IMG/VR virus record: IMGVR_UViG_3300009601_000008
Location: 1-42,461 of that record
DNA: 42,461 bases
Source: a virus
Reading direction: 5' to 3' (one strand)
The position numbers and the translations under genes are program-made. Every line of letters starts with the position of its first letter. Position 1 is the first letter of the stretch. Shown piece after piece: positions 7,192 to 14,224 of this stretch. The notes under the pieces are model-generated. The model did not search any database, was not told where the DNA came from, and saw only the letters and a list, made by a program, of their open reading frames with translations.

Positions 7192-8730
7192 ATGTCTGAC
7201 GAAATCGTTAAGAAATTAAACTTCGGAGACGAAGGTAAAAATAAAGTGTTTGAAGGTGTATCAAAATTAACACGGGCCGTTAGCTCTACATTAGGGGCTA
7301 GCGGTAAATGTGTTATGCTTGAGGACTCATCTGGAAAACCATTAATTACAAAGGATGGGGTAACAGTAGCTAATTCAGTTACATTACTAGACCCTGTTGA
7401 AAATATGGGTGCTACGCTTCTAAAGGAAGCCGCTAGACAAACCGTTAAAGAGGCAGGTGACGGAACAACGACTGCTACGGTACTAGCACACTCTATTTTA
7501 AAAGAGGCATTCGAAACAAAGGACTACAACTCAAGAGAAGTAAGAGATGGAATAAGCTCTGCCGTTGAAAAGGTTGTAGCGTACTTAGAAAGTAAAGCTG
7601 TAGATGTGAGTGGTGATATGCTAAAACAGGTCGCAACAATATCATCTAACAATGACTCAGTTTTAGGGTCAATGATAGCTAAAGCTTTTGAAGACGTTGG
7701 CGAGAATGGTGTAGTAAGTATGGAAATATCTAATGACGAGGAAACATCCGTAGAGGTTGTGGATGGTGCATCGTTAGACAAGGGCTTAAAGAACCATCAC
7801 TTTATTAATAACAAAGAAAAAGGTTCCTGTGAGTTAAGTAACCCACTGGTGTTAATCGTAGAGAGCAAGATACCTAACGTAAGGAAGGTTCAAAGCATTC
7901 TTGAGTACATCATTAAGAACAAAAAAGAATTATTGATTATCGGGGATGCTGATGAGCAACTTGTTACAGCAGTCTCAATGAACGTATCTAAGGGAAACAT
8001 CAAGGCAAATATTATTGACGCACCTGATTACGGTATTAATAAGAAGCAGACGCTACAAGACTTTGCGGTACTAACGGGGGCTACAGTGATAAACGAAGAC
8101 CTTGGTGACGATATGGACTTGATTGATGTAAGTCACTTAGGGACTTGCTTAAAGTCAATAACAACATCTGACGAAACAATCATTCAAGTAGACGGAATGA
8201 GTGATGACGTTAAGGACTTAATTAAGCAGCTTAAAAAGGAGTTAAAGACCACAAAGATTAACGGCAAGAAACACTTACTTGAGAAAAGACTTTCAAGACT
8301 TGGAGGCAAGGTAGGAGTTGTTAAGGTGGGTGCAAACTCGGAGGTTGAATTAAAAGAAAAAGCTGACAGGGTTGAAGATTCAATCTGTGCAACTAAGGCA
8401 GCGATTAAAGAGGGTATACTTCCAGGTGGAGGTATTGCTTTACTTAATGCTAGTGACAATATTAAATCTAAGAATGTAGGAGAGGCAATATTGCTAAAGG
8501 CGATAAAAGCACCATTCCAAACAATAATGGACAATGCTGGGGTTAAAATTGGATTTGTAAACTCAGAAGAGGGTTTAGGAGTCAACGTAATAACAGGAGA
8601 GATTGTTGATATGGTTAAGTCTGGAATAGTTGACCCACTACTTGTTACAAAGAGTGCATTGAAGAATGCGGCATCTGTAGCTAATACGATACTAGCAACC
8701 GATTGTGTAATTAATAACTTAAGAGCATAA
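7192..8730 (+). CDS. groEL: GroEL-type chaperonin, Hsp60
   Basis: The protein has 512 residues (E. coli GroEL has 548) and is complete. It folds proteins in an ATP-driven double-ring cage. ATP-site motifs are intact: ITKDGVTVAN with D55, GDGTTTATVLA with D90, and DRVEDS with D396 at the place of the catalytic Asp398 of E. coli, followed by the EGILPGGG turn. The apical segment has FINNKEKG and LLIIGDADEQ. The SALKNAASVAN helix near the end is conserved. It lacks the C-terminal GGM repeats and ends in NNLRA, which accounts for part of the length difference. The stop overlaps the groES start (TAATG), so the pair is coupled. Substrates are probably capsid or tail proteins. Confidence 0.95.
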   Translation: MSDEIVKKLNFGDEGKNKVFEGVSKLTRAVSSTLGASGKCVMLEDSSGKPLITKDGVTVANSVTLLDPVENMGATLLKEAARQTVKEAGDGTTTATVLAHSILKEAFETKDYNSREVRDGISSAVEKVVAYLESKAVDVSGDMLKQVATISSNNDSVLGSMIAKAFEDVGENGVVSMEISNDEETSVEVVDGASLDKGLKNHHFINNKEKGSCELSNPLVLIVESKIPNVRKVQSILEYIIKNKKELLIIGDADEQLVTAVSMNVSKGNIKANIIDAPDYGINKKQTLQDFAVLTGATVINEDLGDDMDLIDVSHLGTCLKSITTSDETIIQVDGMSDDVKDLIKQLKKELKTTKINGKKHLLEKRLSRLGGKVGVVKVGANSEVELKEKADRVEDSICATKAAIKEGILPGGGIALLNASDNIKSKNVGEAILLKAIKAPFQTIMDNAGVKIGFVNSEEGLGVNVITGEIVDMVKSGIVDPLLVTKSALKNAASVANTILATDCVINNLRA

Positions 8731-8990
8731 TGAAAGCAGTAGGAAAGTATATGTTGATAGAGCCTGTAAAAGAAAACGAAGTATCTACAAAGGGTGGTTT
8801 AATCTTAGGAGAGAGCCACAGAGAGGATATAAGATACAGGGAGGCAAAAGTAAAGACTATAGGGACATTAGTTGAAGGAGTGCAAGATGGAGACACCATT
8901 TACTACGACAGACACTCAGGGTTTGATATGGAGATTGATAAGGTTATTTACAAGGTCATTAAAGAGTTTGACGTAGTAGTTGTTTTGTAA
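8730..8990 (+). CDS. groES: GroES-type co-chaperonin, Hsp10
   Basis: The protein has 86 residues (E. coli GroES has 97). It caps the GroEL ring. The opening AVGKYMLIEPVKENE matches the first strand of the family. STKGGLILGE is the mobile loop, with LIL in the place of the I-V-L triad that grips GroEL. GVQDGDTIYYDRHSG matches the VGD--I--- strand. The gene follows groEL with a one-base overlap, the reverse of the usual bacterial groES-groEL order. Its own stop overlaps the next gene by one base. Confidence 0.88.
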   Translation: MKAVGKYMLIEPVKENEVSTKGGLILGESHREDIRYREAKVKTIGTLVEGVQDGDTIYYDRHSGFDMEIDKVIYKVIKEFDVVVVL

Positions 8991-9454
8991 TGAGAGGGGG
9001 TAAGTTAGAGTACTCCGACTTAAGAGAGTTTAAGATACTTAAGCACTATAGAGTTATTCGGAAGTGGGTTGCTAAAAACAACGACATTAGTACGGCAGAC
9101 TTAGAGGTATTAATATACTTAGACTGTGTAGGATTCTTCAACAGGTTAGACTTTATAGATGGTCAGTACTCACACAGTTGGGATAGCGCAAGGTGGTCTA
9201 GGCTTATGGATGGTGGCTGGATAACTATATTCTCAAAAAGAGATAGGGTACACGCTAAGAAGAATACCTATAAAGTATCATTTAAAGGCAAGAACCTTAT
9301 CAATAGAATCTACAAGATAATGGTTGGAGAGGAAGACATACCAACAAGTAAAAGAAGAAACGAAATAATGAAGGGCGGGTCTTACACAAGCAAGGTTCTT
9401 ATTAAATCAATAAAAGACGTTAACAAAGATAAAACAATAAACAATGGGATATAA
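8990..9454 (+). CDS. Putative winged-helix protein, MarR-like
   Basis: The protein has 154 residues. Residues 20-110 fit a winged helix: a helical segment KWVAKNNDISTADLEVLIYL, then WSRLMDGGWITIFSKR, then a wing with NTYKVSFKGKNLINRIYK. This pattern is typical of MarR-like DNA-binding proteins found in Bacteroidetes phages. The tail is basic and polar. The start overlaps the groES stop by one base, so it is co-transcribed with the chaperonin genes. It could regulate late genes or act in DNA packaging; the sequence does not decide. Confidence 0.6.
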   Translation: MRGGKLEYSDLREFKILKHYRVIRKWVAKNNDISTADLEVLIYLDCVGFFNRLDFIDGQYSHSWDSARWSRLMDGGWITIFSKRDRVHAKKNTYKVSFKGKNLINRIYKIMVGEEDIPTSKRRNEIMKGGSYTSKVLIKSIKDVNKDKTINNGI

Positions 9455-10388
9455 AACAAAGTCAATGATTAATCAAAGGGGACCTGGACAGCTACCTGGT
9501 TTTGACATTGAAAACTTTAATTCAATAAATAACAACCTAAAGAAGTTGACGACGAAGTTTAAAGGAATTAACGAAACCAAAGCAATTCAAGAGATTAGAA
9601 AAAAAGAAGGACCTAGTGGTGCGATTAATACTTCTAATTTACTTCAAGAGAATCTAAACAAAGAAAGCTCTAAATCTAGTTCCCCAACAAAAGCTAAGAA
9701 AAAGTTGATAGAAGGACGTAAATTTAAACGCTCTCAAAGAAAAGAAGTTAGAGAGGCTGGGAAAGAAGCTGCAAAAGATGTTGATACAAGTTTTAAAAAA
9801 GCTGAACTAGCAGGAACAGATTTTAATTCTTTATTAATTGGTACGATTCAAAATCTTACATCATCATCAAAAGCTTCAAGCAAAAAAAGAAAAGTAAAAA
9901 AAGCAGCTAAAGATACGAAAAGAGAAATGCTTTCTAAAGGTAGACCAACAGAACCTATGGGAGAACTGGGAAATAAAAAATCTCAGACATTAAATGCTAT
10001 AAAGACAAGTATAGCTCCTGAGAAAAGTAAAGTTACTGAGGCAAGTGCAGTTACTAAAAATACGAATAAAACTAATACAGCTCCTATACCTGGAAGCGAC
10101 CCATTTTTAGTACCTAAAATAACAAAAAACCCAGATAAAATTAAGCCATATAAAGGAAACCTAGGTAGCGCTGAAACTCAAATTGTAGTACCTGGCTCTG
10201 ATGTTCCAGGTAGCAAATACAACTTAAACGAATTTGGTAGAAATCTTACTGCACAAGACGAGGCTAATAAAAAATTGGATGAAGAAGCAATGATGAGTAG
10301 GTTTAAAAATATAGGACTAGTAGGAGTTCCAATGATGGGTGACGGATTCAATAAAGGAATGTTAAGAAAAAACAAATACAAAAAGTAA
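9444..10388 (+). CDS. Lysine-rich, largely disordered protein of unknown function
   Basis: The protein has 314 residues, is rich in Lys, Ser, Asn and Thr with few hydrophobic stretches, and so is probably mostly disordered. Several clusters are strongly basic (KKLIEGRKFKRSQRKEVREA and KASSKKRKVKKAAKDTKREM). The C-terminus is more ordered, with a GLVGVPMMGDG segment and a final basic tail. It overlaps the previous gene by 11 bases. It could be an internal virion or DNA-binding protein. No family is recognised. Confidence 0.6.
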   Translation: MGYKTKSMINQRGPGQLPGFDIENFNSINNNLKKLTTKFKGINETKAIQEIRKKEGPSGAINTSNLLQENLNKESSKSSSPTKAKKKLIEGRKFKRSQRKEVREAGKEAAKDVDTSFKKAELAGTDFNSLLIGTIQNLTSSSKASSKKRKVKKAAKDTKREMLSKGRPTEPMGELGNKKSQTLNAIKTSIAPEKSKVTEASAVTKNTNKTNTAPIPGSDPFLVPKITKNPDKIKPYKGNLGSAETQIVVPGSDVPGSKYNLNEFGRNLTAQDEANKKLDEEAMMSRFKNIGLVGVPMMGDGFNKGMLRKNKYKK

Positions 10389-10389
10389 T

Positions 10390-10641
10390 ATGAAAAATAT
10401 ACTCAATCAATTAGGAGCAACAGCAACTAACCTAGATGGGGCAAATCCACAAGAGATGCAAGCGTTAGGGATGAATCATATGGGTCCTGCTGTTCAAGGT
10501 CCTATGGCGAATAACCCTATGACTCCAACAACAGACCCTACTGCAATTTCCCCAGTAGTTCCAACAGATAATAATTTTTCACCAAAAACCAAATCAGTTG
10601 CTGACTACACATACGGTAGTGATGTATCTAGAGGTTACTAA
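10390..10641 (+). CDS. Small Met/Pro/Asn-rich protein of unknown function
   Basis: The protein has 83 residues. After a short helix (MKNILNQLGATATNLDG) it is dominated by Met, Pro, Asn and Thr, with GPAVQGPMANNPMTPTTDP. No domain is recognised and it is probably disordered. It starts one base after the previous stop. It belongs to a run of small unknown genes before the lysis cluster. Confidence 0.55.
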   Translation: MKNILNQLGATATNLDGANPQEMQALGMNHMGPAVQGPMANNPMTPTTDPTAISPVVPTDNNFSPKTKSVADYTYGSDVSRGY

Positions 10642-10651
10642 AAACAAAGCT

Positions 10652-10873
10652 ATGAAAAGTAAAAATATGGTAAAGACAAAAAGAATGTATGCTCCAGCTC
10701 AAGGGTCTGATGCAATATGGGATGGCCCGTTAAATATGGACAATATGCCAAGAGGTAAGGGGTCTAGCAGTGGTGCAAATGGCATTCAGCTATTAGCTAA
10801 AAATATGCCAGCTTATATTCCAGGACCTATCACTGAGATAGCAAAGGGATTTGACGGAGAAGGTATGAACTAG
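10652..10873 (+). CDS. Small protein of unknown function
   Basis: From the ATG at 10652 the protein has 73 residues and opens MKSKNMVKTKRMYAPAQGSD. An upstream in-frame start at 10598 would overlap the previous gene by 44 bases, so the later ATG is preferred. The rest is Gly/Met/Pro-rich (PLNMDNMPRGKGSSSG, then NMPAYIPGPI). It shares the style of the preceding protein and may be related in function. No family is recognised. Confidence 0.5.
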   Translation: MKSKNMVKTKRMYAPAQGSDAIWDGPLNMDNMPRGKGSSSGANGIQLLAKNMPAYIPGPITEIAKGFDGEGMN

Positions 10874-10878
10874 AAGTT

Positions 10879-11043
10879 TTGGAAGACTTTAAGCTTTGCG
10901 TTGCCAATGCGTTGGTAATGATGATAACTATGTCAGACATAGAGGTCATACTTAAAATAATTTTATTATTAGTCACAATAGGTTACACTACTTTTAAGTG
11001 GTTGTCTGTTGCTAAAAAATATAAAGATGGAAAAGATAAGTAA
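10879..11043 (+). CDS. Tiny single-span membrane protein
   Basis: The likely frame of 54 residues starts at a TTG at 10879 (translated MEDFKLCVANALVMMITMSD); ATG starts at 10918 or 10921 would give about 41 residues. The frame has one hydrophobic span (IEVILKIILLLVTIGYTTF) followed by a basic tail ending KKYKDGKDK. It lies directly before the endolysin and overlaps its start by 17 bases. The layout suits a small holin, antiholin or other lysis accessory. I recall similar short proteins from other flavophages, not checked. The start is uncertain. Confidence 0.6.
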   Translation: MEDFKLCVANALVMMITMSDIEVILKIILLLVTIGYTTFKWLSVAKKYKDGKDK

Positions 11044-11488
11044 ACATATATCATATAAGGAAGGGGTTAGAAGTTCTACCGCTAAGAGATTAAGCATAGA
11101 TAACACTCCTAACGAGTTTGATTTAGATAGAATGAAGTCTATATCCAAAAATATATTTGAACCTCTTAGAGAGGCTGTAAATGGCCCTATACGCATAAAT
11201 AGCTTCTTTAGGTGCAAGCAACTCAATAGAGAGGTAGGTGGAAGTGGTGCGTCTCAACACTGTAGAGGAGAAGCTTTTGACTTAGATGACTCTTACGGTC
11301 ATATGTCAAATGCAGATATGTATAAGTTTATTAAGAACAACCTTAGCTTTGACCAAATGATATGGGAATTTGGTGACGATGAGAACCCTGATTGGATTCA
11401 CGTTTCTTATGTTTCGGAAGACAAGAACAGGAATAGGTGTTTGAGAGCTATAAAGGAAAATGGTAGAACTGTTTATATTGTAAAGTAA
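11027..11488 (+). CDS. M15-type peptidase, probable endolysin
   Basis: From the ATG at 11027 the protein has 153 residues; an earlier in-frame start at 11009 adds six. It fits the Peptidase_M15_3 family of zinc carboxypeptidase-like murein enzymes, which cut peptide cross-links in the cell wall. The zinc site is visible: SQHCRGEAFDLDD gives H78 and D85, and WIHVSY gives H125. RINSFFRCKQLN is the conserved segment before it. No signal peptide is present, so it would need the holin to reach the wall. It is embedded in a cluster of small lysis-type genes, and its stop overlaps the next start. Confidence 0.85.
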   Translation: MEKISKHISYKEGVRSSTAKRLSIDNTPNEFDLDRMKSISKNIFEPLREAVNGPIRINSFFRCKQLNREVGGSGASQHCRGEAFDLDDSYGHMSNADMYKFIKNNLSFDQMIWEFGDDENPDWIHVSYVSEDKNRNRCLRAIKENGRTVYIVK

Positions 11489-11763
11489 TGGCAAGCAAAG
11501 TAAGCAAGAAAGATATGGCTTGCAACAAGCCCAAGAGAACATCTGGTCACCCAAAGAAGTCACATATTGTAAAGGCTTGTACGGGTGGAAAGGAAAAGTT
11601 AATTAGGTTTGGTCAGCAAGGTGCTAGTACAGCAGGAAAACCAAAGACTGGAGAGTCTGATAAGATGAAAGCTAAAAGAAAAAGTTTTAAGGCTAGGCAC
11701 GGAAAGAACATAGCTAAAGGTAAAATGTCTGCTGCTTACTGGGCAGACAAAGTTAAATGGTAA
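11488..11763 (+). CDS. Small basic protein of a widespread phage family
   Basis: The protein has 91 residues and is rich in Lys and Gly, with two cysteines in its N-terminal third. The second half (RFGQQGASTAGKPK, then SFKARHGKNIAKGKMSAAYW and DKVKW) is a pattern I recall in many marine phage genomes as a conserved protein of unknown function. It is probably a nucleic-acid or virion-associated protein given its charge. The start overlaps the endolysin stop by one base. Confidence 0.7.
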   Translation: MASKVSKKDMACNKPKRTSGHPKKSHIVKACTGGKEKLIRFGQQGASTAGKPKTGESDKMKAKRKSFKARHGKNIAKGKMSAAYWADKVKW

Positions 11764-11780
11764 ACAATAATAAATAAAAA

Positions 11781-12098
11781 ATGGATAAGTCAAGAAAAAG
11801 AATCTCACAAGATTACGCAAGAAACGCTATTGTAGATGGAGACACCAAGGCAGGTAGATACGAAAAAAAGATGGCAGTAAAAGAAGCTGCTGGAGAAGGA
11901 CCTTCTATGAAGTCTGAAATTTACATGGCAGGAACTTCTATGGGTTCTGGCAAAATGTCAAAAAGCGGTATTATGCAGTGTGGAAGCTGTATAGGCAAGC
12001 ATATGAAAGGTAACAGTGGTATTAATATGAGTGCTGACCTTAAGTATATGCCAATTATAGACAGAGAAAAAAATGCAATGAAAAAAGGCGATAGGTAG
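11781..12098 (+). CDS. Small basic protein of unknown function
   Basis: The protein has 105 residues, with many Lys and Met and a CGSC pair near the middle (IMQCGSCIGKHMKGN) that might bind metal or form a disulfide. The N-terminus MDKSRKRISQDYARNAIVDG is helical and charged. A conserved-looking MKSEIYMAGTSMGSGKM stretch precedes the cysteines. No family is recognised. It ends one base before the following HExxH protein. Confidence 0.6.
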   Translation: MDKSRKRISQDYARNAIVDGDTKAGRYEKKMAVKEAAGEGPSMKSEIYMAGTSMGSGKMSKSGIMQCGSCIGKHMKGNSGINMSADLKYMPIIDREKNAMKKGDR

Positions 12099-12099
12099 T

Positions 12100-12450
12100 A
12101 TGGGGTTTAAGTTATCTAATCCACCATATAAGAACGAACCAACCCCAGTCTATGAATTAGACTTGGGGCCTGGCGTTCTTGGGCAGAGTAATAACAACGG
12201 CACTATCATAATAAATGATAAGCTAGACCCTAAGTTTCACGATGAGGTTATTGGACATGAAGAGGTTCATATCAATCAAATGGCTAGAGGAGACTTAGAT
12301 TATGACGACAAGAACATTTACTGGAAGGGAAAGTCTTACTCAAAAAACAATGCCAAGATAGCTATGGCTAGTCCTGCAAATTCTCCTTGGGAAAAAGAAG
12401 CCTACAGTAAGTCTAAGACTAAATATAAAGATAAAAAATACAATGTCTAA
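12100..12450 (+). CDS. Small putative zincin metallopeptidase
   Basis: The protein has 116 residues. GHEEVHINQM contains an HExxH motif with H53, E54 and H57, and WEKEAY offers E100 as a possible third zinc ligand, about 43 residues later. This is the layout of a minimal gluzincin. Upstream strands (TIIINDKLDP) fit the beta strand that usually precedes the active-site helix. Targets might be virion proteins, host proteins or murein. It overlaps the holin start by eight bases. No transmembrane or signal segment is visible. Activity is inferred from the motif only. Confidence 0.6.
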   Translation: MGFKLSNPPYKNEPTPVYELDLGPGVLGQSNNNGTIIINDKLDPKFHDEVIGHEEVHINQMARGDLDYDDKNIYWKGKSYSKNNAKIAMASPANSPWEKEAYSKSKTKYKDKKYNV

Positions 12451-12886
12451 AAAATTTAAGGATACAAAGTTAGGTGCATTTTTAGGTAATGCTGCACCAC
12501 ACATATTAGAGGTAGCTGGAGATTTACTTCCAGATGCTGGTGTGTTAGGTATTGTAAAGAACCTCATTGAAAAAGATGATAAAATTAAACCTGAGGATAA
12601 GAAGGTAGCTTTAGCAAAGACAAAAGAAATGTATGAGCTAGAAGTTAAAGACAGAGACTCAGCAAGAAGTAGAGAGGTTGAAGTTAAGAAAACAGGTAGT
12701 AAGGATATAATGATGATGCTGACAGGTATTGTTGGATTGTTGTCGTTTATGTTTATTATATACGCAGTAGTTTACGAGGAGGGTGTTTTACACAACGAGC
12801 TGTTCGTTCACTTGATGGGTATGGTAGAGGGTGTAGTAATATCTAACATTTTTGCATACTATTACGGGTCATCAGCAGAAAAATAG
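12443..12886 (+). CDS. Putative holin, GTA/3TM-like family
   Basis: The protein has 147 residues. A helical N-terminal half holds a hydrophobic patch (GAFLGNAAPHILEVAGDLLP), then a charged stretch with DRDSARSREVEVKK. Two clear membrane spans follow, at about 92-114 and 121-141, ending in IFAYYYGSSAEK. The DRDSAR segment and the YYYGSS ending are features I associate with the GTA holin 3TM family (Pfam PF11351), from memory. It would make inner-membrane holes that release the nearby M15 endolysin. The gene lies in the lysis cluster and overlaps the small zincin gene. Confidence 0.7.
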   Translation: MSKKFKDTKLGAFLGNAAPHILEVAGDLLPDAGVLGIVKNLIEKDDKIKPEDKKVALAKTKEMYELEVKDRDSARSREVEVKKTGSKDIMMMLTGIVGLLSFMFIIYAVVYEEGVLHNELFVHLMGMVEGVVISNIFAYYYGSSAEK

Positions 12887-12934
12887 TAAAAAGTAAGTAA
12901 TTATAAAAAGAGTAAGAATCAAATTTAATTTAAT

Positions 12935-13174
12935 ATGAACAGAATTACAGATGAAGAGCTAGAGCTTATCAGAGAGCAACAAACAAAAATTGCTCAAATT
13001 AAACAAGACATCGGAACACTAGAACTTAGGAAGCACGAGGTTATGGGCGTAATGCTTGATGTAAATCAAGAAGTCGAAGAAACAAAAACCACACTAGAAG
13101 AAAAGTATGGTCGTGTAAACATTAACCTTGATGACGGGACTTATACCGAAGTTGAGGAAGAAGAATCTAAGTAA
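12935..13174 (+). CDS. Short coiled-coil protein
   Basis: The protein has 79 residues. Residues 4-60 form a continuous charged helix (ITDEELELIREQQTKIAQIK) with KYGRVNINLDDGTYTEVEEE as a short beta end. I recall small proteins of this shape just upstream of terminase genes in other marine phages; their function is unknown. It may be a chaperone or structural connector. Its leader is A/T-only (TTTAATTTAATATG) and its stop overlaps the next start by one base. Confidence 0.6.
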   Translation: MNRITDEELELIREQQTKIAQIKQDIGTLELRKHEVMGVMLDVNQEVEETKTTLEEKYGRVNINLDDGTYTEVEEEESK

Positions 13175-13401
13175 TGAGTAGTGTTATAAGAAAAATCAGC
13201 ATAGGGTCTGATTACAAGAATGAAGCAATGCATTATTCTGTTGGGCAACAAGTATATGGTGGTCACGAAATATCTGATATTCTCCTTGACGAGAAAGATA
13301 ACTCTTATAACATTTATATTCAAAAAAATAAGGAGACATTGCCGTGGAAGAAGTTCAACTCTAATATGGCAATATCTGTTGAATATGACTTGCAGTATTA
13401 A
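13174..13401 (+). CDS. Small conserved-looking phage protein
   Basis: The protein has 75 residues, with a beta-rich pattern: VIRKISIGSDYKNEAMHYSV, then GQQVYGGHEISDILLDE, then SYNIYIQK, ending in MAISVEYDLQY. This looks like a compact all-beta fold. I recall similar ORFs near packaging genes of marine phages, without known function. It is linked by TAATG overlaps to both neighbours, so it is translated with the Hsp10-like protein that follows. Confidence 0.6.
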   Translation: MSSVIRKISIGSDYKNEAMHYSVGQQVYGGHEISDILLDEKDNSYNIYIQKNKETLPWKKFNSNMAISVEYDLQY

Positions 13402-14000
13402 TGAAAAGTATTCACGATTTTATCGTAAAACCTATAGAGGGTCGATACAATAATACTGTTAAGGTTGACGAGGTTGACCTTATAGTCAATACAAGAATTG
13501 AGGAATTTAAAAGCGTGAGTAAAGTTGCCGAAGTGGTGGCTTTACCATTAGCTATAAAAACTAACATAAAAGTTGGGGATAAAATCATAGTACACCACAA
13601 CGTATTTAGAAGATTCTATGACATTAGAGGAAACGAAAAGAATAGTAGGAGTTTTATTAAAGAAGATATGTATGCTTGTTCACCTGAGCAGATATACCTG
13701 TATGGAGCAAATAAGACTCATCTTGATTATTGTTTCGTAAAGCCAGTAGAAAACGATAGTATATTTTCTTTAACAAAAGAAAAGCCACTTGTAGGATTTC
13801 TAAAGTATGGAAACAAAGGACTAACTAACTTAGGGATAAACAAAGGAGACCTTGTTTCGTTTAGACCAACATCTGAGTTTGAGTTTGTTATAGATGGAGA
13901 ATTATTATATTGTATGAAATTAATTAATATCGTTGGTAGTTATGAAGGTAAAGGAGATGAAAGAGAGTATAATCCTAGCTGGGCAAAAAGCAGTTGTTGA
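13401..14000 (+). CDS. Putative co-chaperonin with two tandem Hsp10-like domains
   Basis: The protein has 199 residues. Residues 4-101 can be laid on GroES: IHDFIVKPIEG (first strand), VDLIVNTRI (place of the mobile loop, with LIV), VAEVVALP, then KVGDKIIVHHN at 57-67 and EDMYACSPEQIYLY at the end. Residues 109-180 repeat the scheme: CFVKPVEN, VGFLKYGN, INKGDLVSF, IDGELLYCMKLINIV, but with almost no mobile loop. This suggests two fused Hsp10 folds, as in plant Cpn20. It would act with GroEL, or as a specialised cap for a large substrate. The assignment rests on pattern matching by eye. The gene sits just before the packaging genes. Confidence 0.55.
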   Translation: MKSIHDFIVKPIEGRYNNTVKVDEVDLIVNTRIEEFKSVSKVAEVVALPLAIKTNIKVGDKIIVHHNVFRRFYDIRGNEKNSRSFIKEDMYACSPEQIYLYGANKTHLDYCFVKPVENDSIFSLTKEKPLVGFLKYGNKGLTNLGINKGDLVSFRPTSEFEFVIDGELLYCMKLINIVGSYEGKGDEREYNPSWAKSSC

Positions 14001-14223
14001 ACTGATTAAAGTTGCTGAAGAAGCTATTATAGACTCAGAGGACGACTTAACGGCAGACAAGTTAAAGAATGCTGCTGCAACTAAGAAGTTAGCAATATTT
14101 GATGCATTTGAAATACTACAACGCATAGAAAATGAAAAAAATTTGTTAGAAAACAAACCAAAAGAAGAAACTAAAAAGAAAGAGTTTAGAGGGTTTGCTG
14201 AAGGAAGGGCTAATACTAATTAG
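13957..14223 (+). CDS. Candidate small terminase subunit
   Basis: The protein has 88 residues from the ATG at 13957; in-frame starts at 13933 (TTG) and 13942 (ATG) are also possible. It is all helical (MKESIILAGQKAVVELIKVA, then ADKLKNAAATKKLAIFDAF and EILQRIENEKNLLE), with a polar tail. It lies directly upstream of the large terminase, the usual place of the DNA-recognition subunit. No clear helix-turn-helix is seen, so the role is a positional inference. It overlaps the Hsp10-like gene by 44 bases and ends one base before the large-subunit start. Confidence 0.5.
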   Translation: MKESIILAGQKAVVELIKVAEEAIIDSEDDLTADKLKNAAATKKLAIFDAFEILQRIENEKNLLENKPKEETKKKEFRGFAEGRANTN

Positions 14224-14224
14224 T

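Noticed and set aside
8184-8585. Minus-strand open frame of 133 codons opposite groEL
   Set aside because: It is a shadow of the conserved GroEL coding strand with a Ser/Leu/Pro-rich product.
10598-10651. Longer version of the 10652 gene
   Set aside because: It would overlap the preceding gene by 44 bases, and the ATG at 10652 just after that stop is a better start.
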